64,000 nucleotides of DNA. It comes from Hesseltinella vesiculosa. Lineage: Eukaryota; Mucoromycota; Mucoromycetes; Mucorales; Cunninghamellaceae. Below the pieces are notes generated by a model. The model had not been told where the DNA came from. It made no database searches and was given only the letters and a program-made list of their open reading frames with translations. The stretch lies in contig MCGT01000023.1 in NCBI GenBank assembly GCA_002104935.1, positions 355,528-419,527 on the forward strand, in the 5' to 3' direction. The first letter of the stretch is position 1, and each line of letters begins with the position of its first letter. Made by a program: the position numbers and the translations under genes. This document shows, piece after piece, positions 38,520 to 48,662 of this stretch.

Positions 38520-41500
38520 ATGTCACGCTTACCTAGTGTTAGCTCAGGGATACCATCAAACAAACGACTGCAACGCCAGCCATCTTTGGATGCCCGGCAA
38601 TCTCGAAAACGAAACGAATCTTTGCCACCACTCCGTACATCCAAATCTTCACGAGTCTCCCACACTTCCATGTCCTCTGTCGACGACATCGACTCTCCTT
38701 CTCCTCGCTTCTCTACCTCATCCCATGGCTCCACCCAAACCAATCTGACTTCTCCTCGCAGCTCCATCACCTCTCCTATGCCCTCTGGCCCTCGCAAACG
38801 AGTCTCAGCCAAACCGCCCCCCATTCCTGCACAACATCGACCACAACCTCGCTCTCCATCACGTAGTAGTGACAGCATGCGTCTTGGTGATCGGGTCATG
38901 GTCGAATCCATGAATATCGTTGGCACCCTCAAGTTCCTTGGCCCCATTCCTTCCAAACCCGGCGTCTTTGCCGGTATCCAACTCGATATCGTTGGTACTG
39001 GTAAAAATGATGGTAGCTTCCAAGGGTAAAACACAAAGAGAAAAAAAAATCGCCATTTCATTCCCCCTCTCCTTTTTTGATTGTACCTGTACCTGACCTC
39101 CTTCCTTCACCCTATTTTTTTTTTTTTTTTTTTTTTTTTGTAGGGCCCGTTTTTTTTCATGCCCTCCAGAAACGGGTATCTTTGTCGCTTCTACAAAAGT
39201 GGCCCCATTGAATGTGCGTACACCCAGCCCACCGTCACCTATGAATGCCAATGGCCGCTCCCGCTCCAGCCTCTCTCAGCGCACCTCCAGCATTACCAAA
39301 GGCTCGCGTGCCGAACGATATATTGGTATGACTGCTTCCCAATTAACCCAGCGCCAGCCTGCATCTCAACCACGTCGGCCCTTGACAAGAAATGGTACCG
39401 CCAAAAGCGCTTCCAAACGCCTGTCGACGGCCTCGTCCGTGTCGTCTAGCTCCCGCAAACAATCCATCAGCTCTATGACTTCACCCACCCCCTCCAGCCG
39501 CCGCACCACCGCCAACTTTTCGGCCATGACAGCCCCTGAAGAGGAAGACCAGGACGACCAATTCCTCCTGAATGGCCACGACGAAAACAGCCAACTGATC
39601 GACACCCCCGTGCCTCCCAATCTCGCCACCTCGGAATCCACCGACGCCAATGGCCACCAAGCCGGTGAATGGTCGTCGCAGTTCCAGCAGCTGCAAACCC
39701 GCATTGAGATTCTGGAGGCCGAGAACAAGTACCTGAAGCTGGAGAACACCCAGAACAAGAGTGCCGAGCAGATCCTCGAACGGTCGCTGGTGCTGGATGA
39801 CAATGCTGGCTTCACCGTCGAAGCCCACAAGGCTGTGGTGGACGAGATCAAGCAAGATCATGAAGCCAAACGAAGGGCCTGGACCTCGGACATGGAAACC
39901 CTGCAGTCCACCATCAAAAAACTCGAGCAGCGTGTGTTTGAATTGGAAACCGAACACTCCGAACTGATCAAGGAACGCGATGAGCTGCTGGGCAAGCTGG
40001 CCGACGGACGCAAGATACAATCGCAGCTGGAGCATCAGGTCAAAGACCTGGAACAAAAAGTCGTCGTGGCCGAAGCCAACGCAGCCGCCGCCCTCGCTTC
40101 CAAGACGGTCCAGACCACCGCCAACTTTTACTCGGACGACCCCGACGCCATGCAAGAACGCCAGCGCCAGATGGAGATGGACCTCGAAGATGTGCACGAA
40201 AAGCTCATGTCCATGACCGATGCCATGCACGCCAAGGACATCTTCTTCGCCAGCCTGTCCGAGCAAGTCGAACAACACCGCAACATGGTCGAGGAAAAGG
40301 AGCGCGAGCTGCGCCGTCTACGCATGGATATGGAAAAGACCCATCGCGACAATGAGCGTTTGCGCGACGAGCTCAACGACATGCACACCAAATTCGAAGC
40401 CCATGCTACCTGTGTGACCCACGACGAATACGAACGACTCAAGCGCGACCATGCCGTTGCCAAAGAACAGCTCAGCAAGGAAGCCAGCACCGTCGACGAC
40501 TACCGCAAACGCATCCAGTCCCTTGAAGAAACTGTCGACGATCTCAAGAAAGCTGGCATGGAGAGCATTGAGCTGTACGAAAACTCCGTCGAGCTGCACC
40601 GTGTCGCCATGGACACCATCCAACGCGAGCTGCAAGATGAACAGCACAAGCTCCAAGCCATCACCACAGAGAAGGACCAGATGGCCAAGACCCACGCCGA
40701 TGCCATGGACACCTACGATGAAACGGTCGCCTTTCTCAAGCAGCAGCATGCCACCAAGCTCGATGCCTTTGCCACCGAACGCCAAGGATGGGAAGCTACC
40801 ATTGCCAAGCTCAAACAAGACATCCATCAGCTCATCGATAGTAAGCCCCTGTCTTTTTTTTTTTTTTTTTTTTTTGTCTCACCCTCTGACTTTCAATGCA
40901 CAGATGGGGCTGGTAGCGATGCCCAGGACACGATGGACAAGCTGAAACAGGCATGGTCGTTGGAACGAGAACAGCTACAAGCCCAGGCTGACCAGCACAA
41001 GAAGCAATGGACAGAGGAACAGCAGGAGCATCAAGCCACCCGCCAAACGCTGGACGAAGTCATGGAACAGAACAAGGCTTCGGACCAGCAAATCAAGAAA
41101 GATAAGCAACAGCTGGAAGTGCGCGTGCAACAACTGGAACGCCAGTTCGAAGAAGAACGCCAAGGCCGGGCCAAACTGCAGGAAGACTGGACCCAGCTGA
41201 CCGAGCAGCACAAGAAGACCGACGGTGATCTCCGCCGCGCTGTGGAGCTCAAGGAAAAACAAGAACGCCAGCTCGCCATGACGAAGGCCGATCTCACCAG
41301 TGCCGAAACCATGCTCAAATCGCTCCGCAGCTCCTCCTCGGAAATGGACGCCTGGATCAGTGGCAAGGAAGGCGAGTCCAAACAGATCCAGCTCCTCCGC
41401 CAAGAAATCACGCGTCTCGAAGCCCAGGCCGAAATGCTCACCAAGCAGCAAAAGGCCAACTCGGCCGAGGCTGTCCAGCGTCTCCAGACCGAAAACAAGC

Positions 41501-42264
41501 AGCTGCTCACCGACTATGACACCCTCAAAGAAGAACACAAGCAGCTGGAGACCGAGTGCCTGAAATGGATGGACGAAGTGGAAAAGCTACACAAGGAAAA
41601 TGCCGCCGCCGACCCTGCCCCCACCACAGCCGGACCCGCTTCTGAAGAGATTGCCGGCACGAACGACGATCCAGGCAAAAAGTCCGACTGGCAGCGTCAA
41701 ATGGAACGCCAGCAGCTGGAGCATCGGGCCGAGCTGCGTCAGCTCAAGGATCAACTGATGGATGCTGAGCGCAATCACCAGCGCCAAGTCAAGACCCTGA
41801 ACCGCGACATCACCGAGCTCGAAGGTATCATCGAAGGCAAGATCTTCAAAGAAGCCGACTTGGAGGAAGCCCTGGAAAAGGAACGCAAGGCCAGCAAGCG
41901 CCTGCGTCACGACATCATCGAGCTGCAAGACCAAGTCAAAGCCAACCGAGAGCCCTTGGCTTCCTCTTCCACCACCCACCTTGCCTCGCCCCCCACCGAA
42001 GACAACACCGCCCCCTATTGTGAAATCTGCGAGGCCTATGGCCATGACCTGATGAGCTGCACTGCTGTTCTGGACGACATTCCCAAGGCCGAGTCTGCTG
42101 AATTGGTAAGCTGCCACTGACACACTCTTTTACGAAAAAAAAAAAAAAATACCGCATGACTGACCCCAACCCATTTATTGTTTTTTCTTTAGTATTGTGA
42201 AAACTGTGATATCCATGGACAACATGATACCAACGATTGCCCAAGTCAAAATGACACTTTTTAA
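38520..42264 (+). CDS. CLIP-170-like microtubule plus-end protein (CAP-Gly, coiled coil, zinc knuckles)
   Basis: Start ATG 38520 (MSRLPSVSSGIPSNKRLQRQ), an N-terminal Ser/Arg/Pro-rich region, then one CAP-Gly domain (LGDRVMVESMNIVGTLKFLG, GVFAGIQLDIVGTGKNDGSF, and after an intron GARFFSCPPETGIFVA). The GKNDG motif that grips EEY tails is intact. A second Ser/Thr/Arg-rich segment is followed by about 700 residues of coiled coil (39700-41900). The C-terminus has a CCHC knuckle (CEICEAYGHDLMSC) and, after a last intron, CENCDIHGQHDTNDC, ending NDTF with TAA at 42262-42264. This is the CLIP-170/Tip1 layout with one CAP-Gly as in fungi. It should track growing microtubule ends. The intron at about 40840-40903 is a multiple of three and has no stop. 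Confidence 0.93.
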
Positions 42265-42567
42265 GACGCCCCGCCCTTCCTCTCTTCTCTCCCCCAATTT
42301 GCTTGTACATATACTATTCTTATCCGATCCGGCTGTCTGTCCTACGGCTGAAAACATTTGTCCTAACCAAAAAATCCAAGTTCTGCCGCTTGTCATTTGT
42401 TCAAATAAAAAAAAAATGGAGTCTCTAAATCCCATAAAATAAGTCTGGTGGAACGTATGGATGACAGCAGCCCTGCACAGCGTTATGCGGAGCATGGCTA
42501 TTTTTTTTTTTTTTTTTTGCTGTAATGCTAAAAGGGTTATCGTCATCATAATAAAATACAGGCGGTA

Positions 42568-45238
42568 TCATTGATGAGCAGGTAATGGAGACTGCTTGGA
42601 AATAATGAGCCGGTGCAATACTTCTCGGCCGAAGCCCAGCCCAAGGCCAAAGAGAGGCGCATTTGTATTCTTTCGTAATCAAAATATCAGCGGGCTTCCT
42701 GTGATTTCCTCCCATTCTCTTTAGCCTACCTTTGTAAAAGCCTCGACGGCGGTTTTTGTGCGTTTTGCCTGGCGATAGCCATCTAGAGATTGATCGGCTT
42801 GCTTTTTGTACCCACAGGACTCAGACGGTTGGGACGGGGCAGGTCCGTTGTCCTGGGCGATTGCTGAGGCGTGAGAAGCATGGATGGCTTTGTCGATCAG
42901 TGATGCGTCCTGGGCGGGGCAGACATTGTCCTTACTCAGGGACTCCTGCAACGACAGTGTTCCGGCAAGCATGGCTGGGGCTGGCGTTTCGTTTTCTTGA
43001 GCGAGCTTTGGTGGCTCGGAGGCTGTGGTGGAAGCAGGCTCAGCCACAGTCTGCAGCGGTAGGCGAGGAGAGGTGTGATCCTTGCTTGGATGACTGCCAG
43101 TAGCCAATGTATCCAAGTCAGCAGTTCTGATATCTCTGGATGTTGAAGCGGCGGCCGTAGACGCAGGTGTCAAGAATGTCGGTGCATCTGGGCTGAGGGT
43201 CAGCGACGATTGTGCAATCAGGTGCTCGTCCAGGGAGGCGTTGGCGGATAGGGACGAGGGTGCGATGGGAGAACTTGGCTCGACAAGGTCATTGTCGGTG
43301 TCGTAGGAAGCTGGCGAGGCAGAGCTATCCAAAAAGTCCTGGTAGCTGTCTTCGTCCGGATAATCTGTGTCAGCATCTTCATTGTCACGGTAGTTATTGG
43401 CTTCGTATACTTCGGCATAGCTGCCAGCTTCATGGTCGTCATCAACCGTGGAAGGAGTTGCTTCAAGAGGATTAGCAGTAGGGAGGGGCGAGGGGGACAT
43501 GGCTGGTTCAGTGCTGGCGGTCGACGAAGGAGATAGTGGTGATGTTGGAGAGGTGGCGATTGTAGTGGGAGATCCCAGTCGGGGCGAGTTGGGCACGGAT
43601 ATGATATCGTCTGCAGAGAGCATGGAGTCGGAAGAGTTACCAACGTCCTCCGAGGCTGGTGTTGGTGACATTTTGCGATTTCGGCGATTTCGACGGCGCA
43701 TGGGTTGAGGTGCGGCATGGCTTGTGAAAGGGTGATGGAAATCGATTGTGTGGGGAGCAGATGTTGTCTGAATGTCACCGTTGCCAGGGACAGCCGGAAC
43801 TTCAATCAATTGCCCGCTGTGCAATAATAGGTAGCCACCTTCCGCGGTAGGCCAGATATCCTAAAAAAAAAATGACGAGCTGAGCACCCTACCCACTTTT
43901 ATTTTTTTGTAGTTATGTTTGTTTACCTCGAAGGGGGTGTATTGGGAGTCCACGGTTAATTGCTGAGCCAGGAGGCGTGGAGGGTCGTGGCGGTTGAGAT
44001 GGTCACAGCGCCAGATGTCGATTTCAAAGTCCTGTGGGTTGGTGAGGGACTGGAAGACAGTCATGACCTGGTACGAGCCGTCCGAGGGGGCAAGTCGAAA
44101 CGTAACCAATGTATAGTGATCTAGATGGGCAGGGCTGAAGGATCGGATGATTTTGCGTCGATTGTTGCCGTACCATTCAATCATATGGAAATGTAGGTTG
44201 GTATTGGGGGATGGCTTGGCTAGGACCGCGTCGTGGGCGGCAGGGGCGGATGACTGGCCAACAGCATACAGCATTTCGCAATGGTTAGGGACGCGGATAC
44301 CATCGATTCTGATGATTGGCTCTATTGAGAGAAAAGAGGTCAAAGGTTGGTATCCTACTGCCATGGTTGTGGAAGTAGCTTACGTGTGTGGTCTTCTAGG
44401 TAGGTTTTGAGATCGAAGACTGGCACGACATCGACAATGTTGTTACGGGTACGGAGTCGGAGAATCATAGCACTGACAGCCGAGGTGGCAACCAAAATGC
44501 GAGGTTCTGTCAAAGCCAGCGTTTTGCCGGTGTGGCCTTGGGGGAGGACTTTGATAGAGGTGATGGTGCCAGTCAACGAGGGCGATAGGTCGACTTGCAT
44601 CACATGGCACAGCGATGCGCGACTGGCTCGTGCCTCCACCTTTTTGGCATCGATCAGTAAAGCTGTCAGGGTCAGGGAGTCTGGTTTGGCCAGCACAAGC
44701 AAATGACGCATATTCGTTTTCTTGAAGATGTCTCGTCGATCATGATCCTTGACCTGTTTTGAGACGAACAAAAAAGATGAGACAAGAGTCGGCAGCCAGG
44801 TGGAGGTTTTTACCAGGGCAAAGGGGTGGCCCATCATGGCGGCAAGGGAGAGAGGCCCCGATAGCTGTTGATCAAAATGGAGTAAATGAGTAGTGTTGTT
44901 GAGGATGCGATGCCAATAAACATGAACGAGATCTTTGTTGTCGGTTGTAATTAGCACGAGGATGGGCTGGTCTTTGTAGGAGGTATCTAGCACATGCACT
45001 ATGGATGCCTTTATAAAAGGATGAGTAATTCTTAAGCGGAAGACCATGTATTTACGATGGGGTTGCCGCTAAGCGATTCCAGAGTGGCATTGGTGACATG
45101 CGAGACCTGCGTGCTGTTGTGGCGTTGGTATACAGTGACTTTTTGGGAATTGTATAAAGCAAAATAGTCCGGGGATACATTGATCTGCCCTTCACACAAT
45201 GCCGTTAAAAGTTTGGCATGGTTCACTTCTTGGTCCAT
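42568..45238 (-). CDS. Unrecognised protein, propeller-like N-terminus and disordered acidic C-terminus
   Basis: Start ATG 45236-45238 (MDQEVNHAKLLTALCEGQIN). Exons down to about 43930 alternate short strands and turns (ALYNSQKVTVYQRHN, ILVLITTDNKDLVHVYWHRI, MRHLLVLAKPDSLTLTALLI, EPRILVATSAVSAMILRLRT, HLDHYTLVTFRLAPSDGSYQ), as in a WD-like propeller. The large last coding block is Ser/Pro/Thr/Asp-rich with a basic patch (MRRRNRRNRKM). After AFTK a donor GTAGGC and an acceptor near 42661 lead to a final exon NTNAPLFGLGLGFGREVLHR and onward, with TGA at 42568-42570. I did not recognise the family. A Pol I factor of Rrn6 type is one idea without proof. Confidence 0.6.
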
Positions 45239-45396
45239 GTCGAGCGCATAGGATGATGCACAAAAAAAAAAAAAAAGCTGATTGAAAAAGGGGAGCAGCG
45301 AAAGGCTGGAGGAGTTTATTGTTTTGTGGTGCTTTTCCCCACTGTGAAAAAAAAAAAAAAAAAAAAAAAAAAAGGTATCATCTCTTCGGGTGGCAG

Positions 45397-46038
45397 CTAT
45401 GAAATTTGGCCGTTGGGGATTTTGGTGGACTGGACAATGCCTTGGGCAGTGGCCAAAGGGACACCTTTGTAGGTGGCCACGCCTTGAGCATCGGTGCGCA
45501 AAAATGGGGCGATTTGCTCAAACACCTTTTGCTTGGGCTTGAGGGTGCCATCGGGTTCACCATGGGGCTCGACGCTGCTGAGCACAACCCGATCACCATT
45601 GGCACTTTCGGACGACACAGTCAGCAAGTCCACTTTCGTTCCTTCGGCATTGGCAGCAGCCATCAACATGCCTTGGGAGAGCACACCACGGAATCGGCTG
45701 GGTTTCATGTTGGCCACCACCACCACCTTTTTGCCTTGAAGGTCGGTCATGGGCATAAATTTGGCCAGGCCACTCACAATCGTGCGCTCTTCTGGCTCAC
45801 CTACATCCACTAACTCAACAGGGCCAAATCAGTGTTCATCCTGTTGATCTTTGTTTATCACACAATGAATGAAACATTTACGTTTTTCAATGTAAAGATG
45901 GTCAGCTTCAGGGTGAGGTTGGACATTGGTGATGGTGCCGACTTTGAGGTGAAGACGGTGGAATAGATCGTCCGTCGTCACAGCCGTAGTTGAATAGAAA
46001 CGAGAAGCAGATCGCCAGCGAGGAATAGTACGTAGCAT
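45397..46038 (-). CDS. EMAP-II-like tRNA-binding-domain protein, probably mitochondrial
   Basis: Start ATG 46036-46038. The first residues, MLRTIPRWRSASRFYSTTA, look like a mitochondrial targeting sequence (Arg/Ser-rich, no acids, RFYS-type cleavage site). The OB-fold tRNA-binding domain follows: LHLKVGTITNVQPHPEADHL, YIEK, intron, VDVGEPEERTIVSGLAKFMP, LQGKKVVVVANMKPSRFRGV, LSQGMLMAAANAEGTKVDLL. It resembles the EMAP-II/Arc1 C-terminal domain but has no synthetase or GST-like part. About 190 aa. Probable role: tRNA binding in mitochondria as a stand-alone factor (inference). The start lies 128 bp from the divergent SNARE gene. Confidence 0.85.
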
Positions 46039-46166
46039 TGAGCTGTCAAAAAAAAACAACGGAAAAAAAAAAAATGGGGAAATTCACCATGCGACCTAGT
46101 TTTTTTAATTCCTTTTTCTTTCACCTTTTTTTTTTTTTTTTTTTCAACGTTACAGTTTTTACCAGA
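46039..46166. promoter_or_regulatory. Shared divergent promoter, tRNA-binding protein / Bet1-like SNARE
   Basis: 128 bp between the two coding starts. It contains an A tract (46062-46073) and a T tract (46126-46144) flanking the middle. Confidence 0.45.
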
Positions 46167-46696
46167 ATGTAAGTTACTCATCTTTAGGCATACCCTGTAG
46201 ATGCTAACTCATGCATTCTACTTGTAGGAATGGAGGTGCGTCTGGGTCGAGTAAAAAGGATGGCTATCTTTTTGAACAGCAAAACGATGTGCGTATGAAT
46301 GAATTGGGGTCCAAGATCTCAGCATTGAAAAATGTAAGGGCATCCGCGCGAAATGATACGTCTTATCCTTTATCGATAGATCACCATCGATATGCACCAA
46401 GATGTGAGCGACCAAGACAGGCTTCTGGGCGACTCGGTAAATTGAACAATGGGATGGCCCGGTGTTTGACGCCAACGTCATTCGTTTCTTAGGATAACAT
46501 TTTTTCTGGTTTTGGCGATCACCTGAAAAACTCATTTGGACGCATGAATCGTATGGTGTCCAAGCGTCATCAGCGCCAACTCTGTTTCTATGTCACTGTG
46601 GCCGTGGCCGCCTTTTTTATTATCTACTACGGATCTGGGCTTTTATCTGGTCTTTGGTCGTCTGACCCCGCCAACGACGTCGACCGTGCTCTTTGA
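46167..46696 (+). CDS. BET1: Bet1-like Qc-SNARE of ER-Golgi transport
   Basis: The only ATG in frame with the body is split by an intron: AT at 46167-46168, then GTAAGT to TTGTAG, then G at 46228. Translation gives MNGGASGSSKKDGYLFEQQN, then the SNARE helix DVRMNELGSKISALKN, ITIDIHQDVSDQDRLLGDSD and NIFSGFGDHLKNSFGRMNRM. A tail anchor FYVTVAVAAFFIIYYGSGLL and a short luminal end (DPANDVDRAL) follow. Stop TGA 46694-46696. About 120 aa, normal for Bet1. It should form the anterograde ER-Golgi SNARE complex with Bos1, Sec22 and Sed5. AATAAA at 46774-46779. Confidence 0.88.
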
Positions 46697-46874
46697 ACCT
46701 TTTTTTTTTTTTCCCTTCCCCTCATATCCAATGCGTGTATTCCACAAACATTATTTTTTCCATTACCTTTTAGAATAAACTAGTCTGTACAAAGCCAACA
46801 GGTTTTTGGAAACAAGGGGCAGGGCACGGGCTTTCAATTTATTTACAATGAGATTTGGGAGGAATGCAAGAAAT

Positions 46875-48307
46875 CTAAGAGATACCCAAGCCCCCACGGA
46901 AGACTCGGCATTGGAGACCATCGTTGAGGTGGGGCCATTGCAGACCCCAAGCGTCTTCGAGGTTTTGGTTGGTAGTGGAGCCGTTTTGAATCGCATCGGC
47001 TTCGACGCGGTCATGGCCAGGGTCAGTTGGACTGGTGGGGTGGTCTTGGTGACAAGCAAAGGTGACGGATGGGTCGTGGACGACTGGCAGTTGCAGCGAC
47101 CAGGCGGCCGTCCAGATGAATTCCATGTCGACCCGTGTGCGTGCACCAACTTCACGATAGCCACGGGTCAGCTGCCACGTGTCCCGATGAGCCAAGGTGA
47201 AATCGCTCGCGTGCTGAGCAATGCTTTGGTGGTTGGCACTGTCCAATTTTGTTGGCATTGCCATTTTGAATGCACCCAGTGGGAATTTGTGATGATGACT
47301 GCATGCGTGAAGCAGCTTGTCGTCGGTTGGGAAGCTTGCTAAATCCACCAAGGTCGGCGCTCGTGCCTCGCTTCGATTGTGCGACCTGAAGAAGGTCGAT
47401 AAAAAACGAGATGAGCCAAGGCCCCGCCTTTGGAATGACTGCTATTACCCATGATGAGGATCTTGGAATTGCGTATAAACCGTATTTTTGCGCCAGGACC
47501 TGGATATGATGGCATTATGCATGTTTGGCGTCCAAATATCATCTGGAAAAGAAGAGAGAATCAAAGGGAGGCAAAGCTAGTCTTCTTCCTTACCTTGGCT
47601 GGTGGTGCAAATGAATTGACCTCTGGCATGCCGGATGCCAAGGTTTTTGCCTTCATACTCATACACAGGTGCGCGAGCGACTGCATGGAGAGCGTCGTGG
47701 ATATGCTTGGGCACGGAAATGACGCGGTAGGTCAGGTAATCCGAGCGTCGAAATCTAAGGAGGGTTAGACCATGCGTGAGTGGGAAATCCTTTTTTTAAT
47801 AAAAAGGCACGACACTTGCCTGTAACTGTCAGCAATGGAGCGACGTTGAGGTTCGGGGTTCCATTCAACGATGAGCAGCTCGATCAGAGTTCGAGTGCGC
47901 TCGGCCATGAGGAAGGTACTGTCGATGGTATTCTGGAGGCGTTGGCGTTGGTCACCGACATAGGCATCGTTTCGGGTGACGAAGATAATGGACAAGTAAT
48001 ACTCAGGTAGCTGGCCAGGATCCAGACAGGCCTGGGTGAGCTGGTGCCGAGAAAAAGGGGCGGTGTGCGGGCGAGGACAGCCGGCACAGTCGAAAGTGGT
48101 GGTTGAAAGCAAATGCGATTGATTGTGGACATGCTTGAATCGGTCCATGGTGTCTGCAAAATAGCTAGGGCCAAAAGCGCAAAAGGCGAACATGTTGACA
48201 AGGGTCAAGACCAGCATCACCACAACGACTCGGGAGCGCAGTGACAGGGTGCCTGCCACAGTGCCAAAGCCATGCACAAGGCGCAAGACATCGCCAAGCT
48301 TGTTCAT
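46875..48307 (-). CDS. Membrane-anchored GT-A-like glycosyltransferase
   Basis: Start ATG 48305-48307. A type II anchor (VVVVMLVLTLVNMFAFCAFG) lies at about residues 28-48. The luminal domain starts YYLSIIFVTRNDAYVGDQRQ, NTIDSTFL and LIELLIVEWNPEPQRRS. After a GC-AG intron (47755-47819) it continues RFRRSDYLTYRVISVPKHIH, APVYEYEGKNLGIRHARGQF and ICTTSQDDIWT. The acidic DD after a hydrophobic strand would be the metal site. Further exons give ASDFTLAHRDTWQLTRGYRE and VDMEFIWTAAWSLQLPVVHD, then a stop at 46875. The order (strand, NXGIRXARG, DXD-like, RDXWXXXRGYXE) fits GT2-type nucleotide-sugar transferases. Donor and acceptor are unknown. Likely Golgi. Confidence 0.8.
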
Positions 48308-48662
48308 GATGGTTATTAATCTAACTTAATTGGCAAACTTGTAATCTAATGGAGAACGATGGTATCGTGAAAACGATCGTGGAATGTCCAAGAAGAAAAA
48401 AAAACAGCCTAAAAATGTTTTATTGACCTTTTTTTTTTTTTTTTTTTGCCAAACCAAAAATGGAAGGTTGCCCTTTTTTTTCATGCAGAAAAAAAGAGGG
48501 GAAAACAAAAGACTTCATGCCTTTTATTCTCTCTCTCTCTCTCTTTCTTGTTGCTACTGATTTGCTTTTTTACGATTGTCTACAACAATCTATCACCAAA
48601 TACAATAAGAGGAAGGAAATTAACCTACGTCAACCTTCTCGCTGGACACTGCTTTGGCCACG

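Noticed and set aside
39481..41538. Long minus-strand frames
   Set aside because: Antisense of the CLIP-170-like coiled coil.
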